This document shows, piece after piece, positions 25,337-33,836 of a DNA stretch of 52,637 nucleotides. Position 1 is the first letter of the stretch; each line of letters begins with the position of its first letter. The stretch covers positions 1 through 52,637 of the forward strand of contig JAETOJ010000022.1 in NCBI GenBank assembly GCA_021768085.1. Direction: 5' to 3'. Under the pieces are notes generated by a model. That model ran no database searches and was not told where the DNA came from. It saw nothing but the letters and a program-made list of their open reading frames with translations. Both the position numbers and the translations under genes were made by a program. Origin of the DNA: Bacillota bacterium (GTDB lineage: Bacteria > Bacillota > Clostridia > Oscillospirales > Oscillospiraceae).

Positions 25337-26062
25337 ATGGAGCAAGCGTTATATCATCTTCCCTACGACGGCACGTCCCGGCGGCGGGAGCGCCCCACCG
25401 AGAAGGGCCGTAATCCCTACGACGGTCTGCGCCCCTGGTCGGCCATCACCCATGGGGTGGGGGCGGCGTTGTCTGTGATCGCCACAGCGGTGCTGGTCAC
25501 CGGCGCGGCACTGGCAGGCGACGTGTGGAAGGTGGTGTCCTTCGCCATCTATGGACTGTCCATGACCGGACTGTATACTGCTTCCACCCTGTACCACTGC
25601 GTTAACACCACGGTGGAGGGGCGCATTGCCCTGCGGAAATTCGATCACACCTCCATCTATTTTCTCATTGCCGGATCCTACACCCCCATCTGCCTCACCG
25701 CCCTTCGGGGCCCCTGGGGTTGGTCGCTGTTCGGGGTGATCTGGGCCCTGGCCATCGCTGGGCTGGTGATGAGCATCACCTGGATCAACTGCCCCCGGGT
25801 GGTCACCTCCACCATCTATATCGCCATGGGCTGGTTGGCGGTGGTGGCTATCTACCCCCTGTGGCAGGCCCTGGGCCTGCGGGGCGTGGCGTGGCTGCTG
25901 GCGGGAGGCGTGCTATACACCATCGGCGGCGTGCTGTACGCCCTGAAGTGGCCGGGGCGGGACAATCCCCGGTTTGGATGCCACGAGGTGTTCCATGTGT
26001 TCATCGTGCTGGGGTCGGCGGCCCATTTCGTGATGATGTATCAGGTGCTGCTTCCCCTGTAA
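25337..26062 (+). CDS. Hemolysin III/PAQR-type membrane protein (TrhA family)
   Basis: A 241-residue protein with seven membrane helices of the hemolysin III/YqfA family, now linked to membrane fluidity rather than lysis. Family markers: AITHGVGAALS, STLYHC, KFDHTSIYFLIAGSYTP, and the final HEVFHVFIVLGSAAHF, which together supply the conserved His/Asp metal site. The first 35 residues are polar and basic and unlike the family core. Confidence 0.92.
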   Translation: MEQALYHLPYDGTSRRRERPTEKGRNPYDGLRPWSAITHGVGAALSVIATAVLVTGAALAGDVWKVVSFAIYGLSMTGLYTASTLYHCVNTTVEGRIALRKFDHTSIYFLIAGSYTPICLTALRGPWGWSLFGVIWALAIAGLVMSITWINCPRVVTSTIYIAMGWLAVVAIYPLWQALGLRGVAWLLAGGVLYTIGGVLYALKWPGRDNPRFGCHEVFHVFIVLGSAAHFVMMYQVLLPL

Positions 26063-26066
26063 CCGT

Positions 26067-26105
26067 AAAAAAGCCCGCCCGGGCCGGCCCGGGCGGGCTT
26101 TCCTT
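26067..26105. terminator. Bidirectional terminator
   Basis: A 15-bp perfect palindromic stem (26071-26085 with 26086-26100) with A6 and T-rich flanks ends both the hemolysin III-like gene and the convergent trmB fusion gene. The stem has almost no loop, so the actual hairpin will open a few central bases. Confidence 0.75.
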
Positions 26106-26107
26106 TG

Positions 26108-27274
26108 CTATATCAGCCGCTCCATAATCCAGACGGGGGCGGAGTTCTCCCCCATCAGGTGAACGCCCTCCCGCAGATCACCGAAACCCAGGGCCCGCCA
26201 GAAGGCGTGGCCGTCCTGATTGCCCATCAGGCAGGCCAGACGGACGCTGTCCAATCCCGCACCCTTCCCTGCCGCCAGCACCGCCTCCATGACCTGGCGG
26301 CCCGTCCCCTGCCGCCGCAGGGCGGGTGAGAGGAAAAACAGCCCCACAAACAGGGTGCGCTCTCTGGGGTAGCCCTCTACCAGATCCAGCACCGCCGCGG
26401 GCGCACCCTCCTTCCACAGGGCGAGATAGTGCTTCTGCTCCATCCCGCACCGGGGCGGCAGGTTCACCATGTCCTCCCGAACGGAGTCCGGGCTGGGCTG
26501 GGGCCCCTCGATGGCGAAGTAGTCCGGGTCCGTCTGAAGCAGGGCCGTCACCGCCTCCACATCGTCCTCCATCACCGGGCGCACCTCCCAGCCGGGCAGG
26601 CGGCGGCCCAGACCCTCCAGCAGCGGCACATCGGGCAGAGGCCCCATGGTGCCCACGCAGCGGTTGATGGGGGTTCCCAGGGCGTGGAATTTCTCCTCGT
26701 AGTCGGTCATGACCCCCTGGACGCCGTGCTGGTGGAGGTTGCGCGTCACCTCAGAGAGGGTGAATCCCGCCTTGGGGAACTGGAACAGCGACCACTCGAA
26801 CAGGTCGTGGTTGTCGGTTTTGAAGTGGATCTGGCCGCCGTCCCGAAGCACCTTCCGGTAGCCCCGGAGGAAACCCTCGTGGGTGAGGCGGCGGCGGGAG
26901 TGCTTTACTGACGGCCAGGGGTCGCAGAAGTTAATGTAGATCAGATCCACCTCGCCGGGGGCGAAATATTCGTCCAGAGCGGCAGCGTCGCCGTCGATGA
27001 AGAACACGTTGGTGAGGCCCAGGGCCTGGCAGCGCTCCATGGCGATGACCATGGCGTCGGGCACCCGCTCCACCGCCACATACAGATCCTCGGGATGGGC
27101 AGCGGCTGTCTCGGCGGTGAAGCGGCCCTTGCCGCAGCCCAGCTCCAGCTGCAATCTGGCCGCATCCGGCTTCCGCGCCCGCCAGCGGCCCTTTTCCGCG
27201 GCAGGATCGGCCACCAACAGGGGGCCGCAGGCCTCCATCCGGGGCGTCAGGTTTTTCTTTTTGCGCATCCGCAT
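26108..27274 (-). CDS. trmB: TrmB tRNA (guanine-N7)-methyltransferase fused to a GNAT acetyltransferase
   Basis: A 388-residue two-domain protein. Residues 1-215 are TrmB, which makes m7G46 in tRNA with SAM: MRMRKKKNLTPRM start, ELGCGKGRFT (SAM site), NFCDPWPSVKHSRRRLT and GGQIHFKTDN, all standard. Residues about 230-388 form a GNAT domain with LSPALRRQGTGRQVMEAVL (acetyl-CoA binding) and a final LACLMGNQDGHAFWRALGF. The frame is continuous with no internal stop, so it is a true fusion. ATG at 27274 with GAGGTGAT upstream. Substrate of the acetyltransferase half is unknown. Confidence 0.93.
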   Translation of the reverse strand: MRMRKKKNLTPRMEACGPLLVADPAAEKGRWRARKPDAARLQLELGCGKGRFTAETAAAHPEDLYVAVERVPDAMVIAMERCQALGLTNVFFIDGDAAALDEYFAPGEVDLIYINFCDPWPSVKHSRRRLTHEGFLRGYRKVLRDGGQIHFKTDNHDLFEWSLFQFPKAGFTLSEVTRNLHQHGVQGVMTDYEEKFHALGTPINRCVGTMGPLPDVPLLEGLGRRLPGWEVRPVMEDDVEAVTALLQTDPDYFAIEGPQPSPDSVREDMVNLPPRCGMEQKHYLALWKEGAPAAVLDLVEGYPRERTLFVGLFFLSPALRRQGTGRQVMEAVLAAGKGAGLDSVRLACLMGNQDGHAFWRALGFGDLREGVHLMGENSAPVWIMERLI

Positions 27275-27464
27275 TGGGATCACCTCATCTGTTTTCCCGC
27301 TCTGCCTCGGGCGTGGGGCGGACGCGGCAGGGATGGGAACTGTGTGTGGGAGATATTTTACCATAAACGCTTGCAAAGTGCAAGGAAATCGGGTATAATG
27401 ATTTAGTTAGTCTGTGGGGCAGGGCACCGCTTGGTATTATGGCGGGCATAGACGAATCGCATAG

Positions 27465-27536
27465 CCGGGTGTTGCGCAGTTGGTAGCGCGCCTGCTTTGG
27501 GAGCAGGGGGCCCGGGTTCGAGTTGCAATGCCCGGA
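27465..27536 (+). pseudogene. Degenerate tRNA-Pro (UGG) remnant
   Basis: The acceptor strands (CCGGGTG with TGCCCGG), D arm (GCGC/GCGC) and anticodon arm CCTGC-TTTGGGA-GCAGG look like a proline tRNA, but the T stem is broken: CCGGG faces TGCAA. No CCA is encoded. It may be a remodelled copy left by earlier integration at this locus, or a gene damaged by mutation. Confidence 0.55.
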
Positions 27537-27610
27537 AAGGCCAGAAGGCGTTGGGGCGCGGGCAATTGCGTAGTTTTCTGCCTCGCTGGGAATTGGTCAA
27601 AAAACAGTGG

Positions 27611-27630
27611 TGACCACATATTTGACCACA
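27611..27630 (+). repeat. 20-bp repeat made of two TGACCACA units, left copy
   Basis: TGACCACATATTTGACCACA at 27611-27630 recurs exactly at 51496-51515 near the far end of the island. Each copy is two TGACCACA direct repeats separated by TATT, a pattern expected of integrase arm-type binding sites. This copy lies 18 bases before the intact tRNA-Pro gene. Confidence 0.75.
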
Positions 27631-27648
27631 GTTGGAAAAATCTCATAC

Positions 27649-27723
27649 CCGGGTGTAGCCTATCGGTTAGGCACTTGCTTTGGGAGCAAGGTCAGGCTGG
27701 TTCGACTCCAGTCACTCGGACCA
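27649..27723 (+). tRNA. tRNA-Pro (anticodon UGG), integration target of the island
   Basis: A complete cloverleaf with encoded CCA: acceptor CCGGGTG/CACTCGG, D arm GCCT/AGGC, anticodon arm CTTGC-TTTGGGA-GCAAG, T arm GCTGG-TTCGACT-CCAGT. From the anticodon loop (27679) to the CCA end it is identical to 51629-51673, so the 3' part here was delivered by the integrated element. Confidence 0.93.
27679..27723 (+). repeat. Attachment site of the island, left copy (attL)
   Basis: 45 bp (46 with the next A) identical to 51629-51673. It covers the anticodon loop through the CCA end of tRNA-Pro. The two copies bound about 24 kb of accessory genes including tyrosine integrases. Confidence 0.88.
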
Positions 27724-27758
27724 ACGCCCTCTGAAATCAGGATTTCAGAGGGCGTTTT
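27724..27758 (+). terminator. Terminator following tRNA-Pro
   Basis: A 14-bp perfect stem (27724-27737 with 27742-27755) and CAGG loop followed by a T run. As it lies inside the island it is supplied by the element; the original tRNA terminator is now at 51683-51737. The repeated CTTTGACTATGGCG motif starts directly after it. Confidence 0.88.
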
Positions 27759-27808
27759 CTTTGACTATGGCGTATTAAAATCTGATGACCTGACCAAGAG
27801 CAGGCAGA

Positions 27809-28804
27809 TTATTTCTCTGCGGTGATTGTTTCGATCAGCACCAGTTCCTCTGCCGAAAAGCTGGTATGCTCCGCCGCCTTGATGTTGTCCAGGATCTGCT
27901 CCGGCCGGGAGGCCCCGGCCAATACGCTGGCCACGATGCCGTCGCGCAGAACCCAGGCCAGCGCCATCTGCGCCAGGGTCTGGCCGCGCTGGGCCGCCAA
28001 ATCGTTCAGCGCCCGGATCTGGTTCATCCTCTGCTCTGTCAAAGCAGTTTCCTTTAAGAAGCGGCCATCTGTCATGATCCGGCTGTCGGCGGGGACGCCT
28101 TTGAGATAGCGGTCTGTCAGCAGTCCCTGGGCCAGGGGCGAGAAGGCGATGATCCCCTTCCCCAGCCTGGCCGCGGTCTCCTTCAGGCCGTTGCTTTCGA
28201 TTGTGCGGTCAAAAATGGAGTAGCGGTTCTGGTTGATGACAAAGGGCACCTTCCACTCCTCCAAAATGGCAGCGGCCTGCTGAAGATGCTCGCCATCATA
28301 GTTGGACAGGCCAACATACAGCGCCTTGCCGGACTGCACTGCAGAGGCCAGCGCGCCCATGGTTTCCTCCAGCGGGGTGTCGGGATCCATGCGGTGGTGG
28401 TAGAAGACGTCCACATAGTCCAAGCCCATGCGCTTCAGGCTCTGATCCAGGCTTGCCAGCAGATACTTCCGGCTGCCCCAGTCGCCGTAGGGCCCGGGCC
28501 ACATCTCATAGCCCGCCTTGGTGGAGATAATCAGTTCGTCACGGTATGCGCCCAAATCTTCCTTCAGAATGCGCCCGAAGTTGATCTCGGCTGTGCCCGC
28601 AGGGGGGCCATAGTTGTTGGCCAGGTCAAAGTGGGTGACGCCGTGATCGAATGCGGTGAAGCACATTTCCCGCATTGTTTCAAACCGGCCGGTATCTCCA
28701 AAATTGTGCCACAGGCCCAGGGACACCGCAGGCAGCTTCAGGCCGCTGGCGCCCAGGCGGTGATAGGGCATCGTATCATAGCGTTTCTCAGAGGCAATAT
28801 ACAT
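27809..28804 (-). CDS. Aldo/keto reductase, L-glyceraldehyde 3-phosphate reductase (YghZ) type
   Basis: A 331-residue NADPH-dependent aldo/keto reductase. HFDLANNYGPPAGTAE contains the catalytic Asp and Tyr; STKAGYEMWPGPYGDWGSRK is distinctive of the AKR14 group that reduces L-glyceraldehyde 3-phosphate and methylglyoxal; the His is in FYHHRMDPDTP. The ATG at 28804 follows AGGAAAAGGG. First gene inside the island. Likely detoxifies aldehydes; no regulator is adjacent. Confidence 0.9.
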   Translation of the reverse strand: MYIASEKRYDTMPYHRLGASGLKLPAVSLGLWHNFGDTGRFETMREMCFTAFDHGVTHFDLANNYGPPAGTAEINFGRILKEDLGAYRDELIISTKAGYEMWPGPYGDWGSRKYLLASLDQSLKRMGLDYVDVFYHHRMDPDTPLEETMGALASAVQSGKALYVGLSNYDGEHLQQAAAILEEWKVPFVINQNRYSIFDRTIESNGLKETAARLGKGIIAFSPLAQGLLTDRYLKGVPADSRIMTDGRFLKETALTEQRMNQIRALNDLAAQRGQTLAQMALAWVLRDGIVASVLAGASRPEQILDNIKAAEHTSFSAEELVLIETITAEK

Positions 28805-28856
28805 CGTTGGATCCCTTTTCCTTTTGAATCTTACCATGTTTTATGATGAAATGATT

Positions 28857-31800
28857 TTATAAATTACGCATTTCCCGGTAGATCACTTCTGCAAGAGCTC
28901 TCATAATGGCGTTATACTTGGCCTGATCCTCAAAAAGCGCCGTGTAGGTGTCCTGCGCCTCCATATAGCTGTCCTGGGCAGCGTCACCGAAGGCTTTGGG
29001 AAAAATACTCTCCGCAAAAATCTGCGGATCAGAGGTTTTGGCCATACTGGCCAATTTCTTATTGGTCATAAGTTTGGTGTGGAGCGCATTCAGCAGCACC
29101 CGATCCCCTTCCGTGAAGGCTCCCTTGTATTTCTCATTGATCTTCTCAATGATCTCGTCCAGAGGTTCCTTGGGATCTTGCCCCGCCGCCCCCTTCTGCT
29201 TGGCCGCTTCATAGACGCCCTTCTCCTCCTGGAGTGTGATCGTGCCCTCAAAGGTCTTTTGCAGCTTGTAGTACTCCAGCTTCAGCTTGCCCTCCAAGTC
29301 AATCATGTCCACTGCCTCCGCCGGGAGCAGCTTCAGCAGATAGGAGCAGAACACAAATTCCTTGTGGAGCTCCTTGTCAAACATCCGGGTGATCTGGGAG
29401 ATATAGCTGTACCACTTGACCAGGCTGCGGGCCTGCCGCCGGAACTGGTAGCGCTCGTCTGTTGTCTTCTGGTTGTAGCGATCCGCCACGGGCGTTAGAA
29501 CACTGGACATCCGGCCCATTGCTTTGTTACCCTGTTTGCCCGGCTTGAAGTACTCCTTGGCAAACGCCTCAATATCCGTATCGGAGTAAATGCCGAACCC
29601 TCGTAGCTCCCTCTGCGTCTGATAAATCAGGTCAACATTCACTTCCTCTTGCAGCGTGGTCTCCTGGTAGAAGGGCTGGAACGCCGCCAGGATGTCCTCT
29701 TGGGAGTTCACAAAATCCAGCACAAAGGTGTCTTCCTTGCCGGGACAGGTGCGGTTCAGCCGGGAGAGGGTCTGCACCGCCTTCACGCTTTTCAGCTTCT
29801 TGTCCACGATCATGGTGTGGAGCAGCGGCTCGTCAAAGCCGGTCTGATACTTCTCCGCCACGATCAGGACGTTGAAATTCTCATGGAACTCCGCTTTAGT
29901 TTGGGTCTCGGTAATATGGCTGCCGTCCCGGCGGGTGTTCAGCTTGGGCTCGGTGTACTCCTCATCCCCATCCTGAACAGCGCCGGAGAAAGCGATCAGG
30001 ATGTCAACGTCATCATACCGCTGCTCCGCTATGTACCGTTTGATCTCGTGGAAATAGCGCACCGCCGCCAACCGGGAGGAGGTGACCACCATCATCTTGC
30101 CCCGCCCGCCGATCTTGTGCCGGGTGGTCTCCCGGAAGGTCTCCACAATGATCTGCGACTTCTGGCTGATATTATAGGGGTGCAGCTCCTGGTACTTGCG
30201 GATCACCTTCGCCGCACGGCTGGCCGGGAGGTCTGGGTTGTCTTCCATGGTCTTGGCGATCCGGAAACAGGTCTCGTAGGTCATGTAGTTCTGGAGGACA
30301 TTCAGGATGAACTTCTCCTCAATAGCCTGCCGCATACTGTAGATGTGGAAAGGGTGAAAGCTGCCGTCCTCATGCTCCGTGCCGAACAGTTCCAGCGTCT
30401 TATCCTTGGGCGTGGCGGTAAATGCGAAGAAGGACAGGTTCTTATGGCGGCCCTGTGAGATGATCTCGTTCATCAGCTTGTCATCCGGGTCAAGCTCCTC
30501 CTCGGCCTTGCCCTCCAGCTCGGCATACTCCCGCAGGGCCTCCTCGGTATCCGCCAGCGCCGTTTTCAGCTTGAGGGCGGCGCTCCCCGTCTGGGAGGAG
30601 TGGGCCTCGTCCACGATAATGGCAAAGCAGCGCCCGGCGGCCTTGTCCACCTCCTGGAAAATCACGGGAAACTTTTGCAGTGTGGTGACGATGATCCGCA
30701 CCCCGGCGTTCAGGGCGTCCCGCAGATCTTTGGAGGTCTTGTTCTCGCCGATGGTCTCCACCGCCCCCAGGGTGTGGTCGAAGCCGGAGATGGTCTCCTG
30801 GAGCTGGGCGTCCAACACCGTGCGGTCTGTGACCACCACCACGCTGCTGAACACGGGTCGGTCGTCCTGGCCGTGCAGCGAGGCCAGCCGGTAGGCCGTC
30901 CAGGCGATGGAGTTGGACTTGCCGGAGCCTGCGCTGTGCTGGATCAGATAGTTCCGTCCGGCCCCGTGGGCGGAGACGTCGGCCAGCAGCTTCCGCACCA
31001 CGTCCAGCTGATGGTACCGGGGGAAGATCAGCGCCTGCTTTCGGACGGTCTTCACGGTACCGTCTGGGAGCTGTTTTTTCTCCTCTTTCACCTGCAAATG
31101 GAGAAACTTTTGCAGGATGTCCATCATGCTGTCCTTCTGAAAGACCTGCTCCCAGAGGTAGGCCGTGGGGTAGCCGTCCGGGTTGGGCGGGTTGCCCTTG
31201 CCGCCGTCCTGTCCGGCCCCGTTGGAGCCCTGATTGAAGGGCAGGAAGTAGGTATCCTTCCCGGCCAGTTTGGTGGTCATCCAGACCTCGGTGTGATCTA
31301 CGCAGAAAAAGCCCAGAATGCGCTTGTTGAACTGGAAGCAGCGCTCCCGTGGGTCACGGTCATACATCCACTGCCGCTTGGCGTTTTCTACGGTCTGCCC
31401 TGTATACTGGTTTTTCAGCTCAAAGGCAAAAACCGGGATGCCGTTGACGGCCAGCACCATGTCCACGGATTTCTTCGTGTCGGCGGAGTAGTACCATTGG
31501 CGGTAGCACTCGACCTTGTTCCGGGCATACCGCTGGGCGGCGGTCTCGTTGAGGCCGGACTCGGGCATGAAGTAGCAGACGTGGAGGGTGATGCCCCGAT
31601 GCTTGAAGCCGTGGCGGAGGACGGAGAGAAGCCCGTCCATTTCGCAGGCGGCGTTGAAGGCCATGCAGAACTTCCGCACGGGATCGACCTGGTTCTGCTT
31701 CTCGAAGCGGGCCCACTCCTTGGGCTGGGTGGCCTGGACAAAGCTGATCAGGGTGCTGACGTACAGGCCCAGGCTGGGATCGTAGGTATCAGTGCCCTTG

Positions 31801-31880
31801 GTGTAGCCGCCGGCGGGAGAGAGAAGAGCGGCTTCGACGTCGGATTCAAAGCGCTTTTCGGTGGTGTCCATAATTGCCAT
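28857..31880 (-). CDS. hsdR: Type I restriction endonuclease subunit R
   Basis: The 1007-residue motor and nuclease subunit of a type I R-M system. The N-terminal PD-(D/E)xK nuclease has [20 protein letters not shown]; helicase motifs follow, with [13 protein letters not shown] (Walker A), [10 protein letters not shown] (motif II), [11 protein letters not shown] (motif III) and [13 protein letters not shown] (motif VI). The C-terminal coiled HsdM-docking region is present. ATG at 31880 has GGAGGATAA upstream, and these bases are the final codons and stop of the preceding gene, so translation is coupled. Confidence 0.95.
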   Translation of the reverse strand: MAIMDTTEKRFESDVEAALLSPAGGYTKGTDTYDPSLGLYVSTLISFVQATQPKEWARFEKQNQVDPVRKFCMAFNAACEMDGLLSVLRHGFKHRGITLHVCYFMPESGLNETAAQRYARNKVECYRQWYYSADTKKSVDMVLAVNGIPVFAFELKNQYTGQTVENAKRQWMYDRDPRERCFQFNKRILGFFCVDHTEVWMTTKLAGKDTYFLPFNQGSNGAGQDGGKGNPPNPDGYPTAYLWEQVFQKDSMMDILQKFLHLQVKEEKKQLPDGTVKTVRKQALIFPRYHQLDVVRKLLADVSAHGAGRNYLIQHSAGSGKSNSIAWTAYRLASLHGQDDRPVFSSVVVVTDRTVLDAQLQETISGFDHTLGAVETIGENKTSKDLRDALNAGVRIIVTTLQKFPVIFQEVDKAAGRCFAIIVDEAHSSQTGSAALKLKTALADTEEALREYAELEGKAEEELDPDDKLMNEIISQGRHKNLSFFAFTATPKDKTLELFGTEHEDGSFHPFHIYSMRQAIEEKFILNVLQNYMTYETCFRIAKTMEDNPDLPASRAAKVIRKYQELHPYNISQKSQIIVETFRETTRHKIGGRGKMMVVTSSRLAAVRYFHEIKRYIAEQRYDDVDILIAFSGAVQDGDEEYTEPKLNTRRDGSHITETQTKAEFHENFNVLIVAEKYQTGFDEPLLHTMIVDKKLKSVKAVQTLSRLNRTCPGKEDTFVLDFVNSQEDILAAFQPFYQETTLQEEVNVDLIYQTQRELRGFGIYSDTDIEAFAKEYFKPGKQGNKAMGRMSSVLTPVADRYNQKTTDERYQFRRQARSLVKWYSYISQITRMFDKELHKEFVFCSYLLKLLPAEAVDMIDLEGKLKLEYYKLQKTFEGTITLQEEKGVYEAAKQKGAAGQDPKEPLDEIIEKINEKYKGAFTEGDRVLLNALHTKLMTNKKLASMAKTSDPQIFAESIFPKAFGDAAQDSYMEAQDTYTALFEDQAKYNAIMRALAEVIYREMRNL

Positions 31881-31882
31881 TT

Positions 31883-32611
31883 TTATCCTCCAAGTAATTG
31901 TATTGCTGCCGTTCCAAGCAGTCCTACAATTTCTGCGTAAAACCATCCATGTTTGTCCAAATGCCCAGTAATTTTCTGAAACAATCCCTTGTTTTTGGGA
32001 ATATGCCGAGAATCATCTATATTCTCAATCAATTCTTTGACTTCATCTAAAATCGCCTTTAATTCTTCGGCATCATCTCCACCTTTTTCAGCTATCTCTT
32101 TTTCTATATTCGATATTGAATTATCAATGGAGAAAGATGAATTCGTAACATCTCCAAAAAATATGTTACTTCCATTGGTGGTAATATTACCTATATTTAT
32201 TGCTGCTTTTTTCGCCTCTTTTTCTCGCTCTTGGGCGCTTTTTTTGTCTTCAAAATATGTAATTCCTTGAGGGGTAAGGGTAGCATCCCACATTCCATGA
32301 ATCCATATATGAGGTGAGGTTATAACACCATACATACTTAGTTTCTCAAATTCTAACTGCAGCGCATTGTGATAGGCATTTGGAATTACATCGTAATTTC
32401 CACGAACCTCTCTGTTTTCGCTACCGTTATACTGCGAAAGAATGATTTGAAGTATTTCCTCCGCAGCACTGTCCATTATGCGCATTCCACCAATAAGCGG
32501 TTGTCCATTTACAATGATACTCGCCCTTTGGCGACGAGCTTCTTGCTCTGCCATCTTTTTTGCCTCCCGCTGCTGTTTTTCAATTGCCTTTTCAAGATTG
32601 CTCTTTGCCAT
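31883..32611 (-). CDS. Unknown protein inserted between hsdS and hsdR
   Basis: A 242-residue protein I do not recognise. Residues 1-30 are a charged, probably coiled-coil helix ([18 protein letters not shown]). Residues 45-125 could be a winged-helix-like domain ending [15 protein letters not shown]. Next is an Asn/Ser-rich beta stretch ([20 protein letters not shown]), an acidic helix ([20 protein letters not shown]) and a C-terminal hydrophobic segment ([19 protein letters not shown]). AAGGAGGTAA precedes the ATG; the start overlaps hsdS by 20 bases and the end encodes the hsdR ribosome site. Its bases are more A+T-rich than hsdM or hsdR. It may be a companion effector or a control protein of the R-M system. 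Confidence 0.75.
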   Translation of the reverse strand: MAKSNLEKAIEKQQREAKKMAEQEARRQRASIIVNGQPLIGGMRIMDSAAEEILQIILSQYNGSENREVRGNYDVIPNAYHNALQLEFEKLSMYGVITSPHIWIHGMWDATLTPQGITYFEDKKSAQEREKEAKKAAINIGNITTNGSNIFFGDVTNSSFSIDNSISNIEKEIAEKGGDDAEELKAILDEVKELIENIDDSRHIPKNKGLFQKITGHLDKHGWFYAEIVGLLGTAAIQLLGG

Positions 32612-33836
32612 ATTGGATTACCTCCTTTTTCCCGGTCACATATTCATAAATCAGGGATTTTTTATAAGTTTCCAACTCTGAAACAACTTTTTCCTTCTTC
32701 GCAATCAAAGCATCTACCTGGGTACACATTCTATCCAAATACTTAACCACGGTTTGCTGTTCTCTAATTGGTGGGAAAACAACTGGAATGTCTCTGAACT
32801 GGTCAGAATATGTTCTCCACCGCATTGCCATGATACCCCGCCCACGTTTATAGCAATCTCCACTAAATCCGGTCGTGCGAAAATAGTAGTGATAAAAACG
32901 GCTTTCAACCTCATCTGTGGGAATGTAAACATCATAAGCGGGGCTTGTTACGCCGTCAAAATCGGAACGCCCGATCGCACCCATCCAGCACAGAATGATA
33001 TTGACGATAATGTCATTTTGATACACCTTTTTGTACCCGTCGGCGTTGCTGGCCTTATTCCCGGTCGTTTTTTCCAAATCTGCGTGCTGAACAACGCCCT
33101 TATCGGTATATAGAGAAATTAAATTAACTTCTGCAAGGGGGAGTGTGTTCCTTTCATCTCGCAATGAAAACAGAGTTTTAATTCGCCGAACATCCCAATC
33201 TGCCGGTATTCTCCCAACCCATTCAATCCCGCTCTCCTTCATCGGCCGATCCCCCCGCACGCCCTTGGTGACGGCCTGGGTGATGATGGCCTGTTTCAGC
33301 TTTTTGTACTCCTCAATAGAGGTGCGGGTTTTCGCCAGAACAGCATCAATTTCAGCGCACTTTTTATCGAGAAATGCCGCTATACGGTTTTGCTGAACAA
33401 AAGAAGTTGAGCAGGTCTTAACGTTCAAAATAGAGTTTACAGACAACCCTGGTTGAGCTGCGACATCAGATGCGTATTGATTCAAATCCATGGCAGTCAG
33501 TAAATAATAGAGAAAATCAGCTTTTGCTAATGGTGATGTGCTTGTAACTACAGCGTGTTCAGTTGCCCAAAACCTCCCAGCAACCCTGTGGACATTTCCA
33601 CAAAGTGCTCCCTGTCGACCAACCAGCAAATACTCGCCATCAGTATTAAATTCATCAAAATATCCCCGTAACCCATTTCCACCATACACGGGATATTTGC
33701 CAGAAAGTTTAATTTGTTCAGAAATTAGATTTTTGCCCGCTTGCATTGAACACAGGCGCTTAAGAGGAAGCACGCCCCAATCAGCAGGTATCTCCCCAAT
33801 CCACGCAACCCCGCTATCCTTCATCTCCCGTGCCAT
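32592..33836 (-). CDS. hsdS: Type I restriction specificity subunit S
   Basis: A 414-residue DNA recognition subunit with two target recognition domains. The half-subunits start alike: DSGVAWIGEIPADWGVLPLK and ESGIEWVGRIPADWDVRRIK, each followed by a variable domain and a conserved helix (QQNRIAAFLDKKCAEIDAVL and EQQTVVKYLDRMCTQVDALI). ATG at 33836 overlaps the hsdM stop (TGATG). The variable domains are A+T-rich. No second, silent hsdS copy is visible for phase switching. Confidence 0.94.
   Translation of the reverse strand: MAREMKDSGVAWIGEIPADWGVLPLKRLCSMQAGKNLISEQIKLSGKYPVYGGNGLRGYFDEFNTDGEYLLVGRQGALCGNVHRVAGRFWATEHAVVTSTSPLAKADFLYYLLTAMDLNQYASDVAAQPGLSVNSILNVKTCSTSFVQQNRIAAFLDKKCAEIDAVLAKTRTSIEEYKKLKQAIITQAVTKGVRGDRPMKESGIEWVGRIPADWDVRRIKTLFSLRDERNTLPLAEVNLISLYTDKGVVQHADLEKTTGNKASNADGYKKVYQNDIIVNIILCWMGAIGRSDFDGVTSPAYDVYIPTDEVESRFYHYYFRTTGFSGDCYKRGRGIMAMRWRTYSDQFRDIPVVFPPIREQQTVVKYLDRMCTQVDALIAKKEKVVSELETYKKSLIYEYVTGKKEVIQYGKEQS

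Noticed and set aside
26085..26120. A sixth copy of the junction motif (TTTCCTTTGCTATATCAG) after the hemolysin III terminator
   Set aside because: Only a loose match outside the island, probably chance in a T-rich terminator tail.
32592..33836. A phase-variable hsdS locus
   Set aside because: The island has a recombinase and two similar TRD half-repeats, but no second partial hsdS copy and no inverted repeats flanking hsdS are seen in the window.
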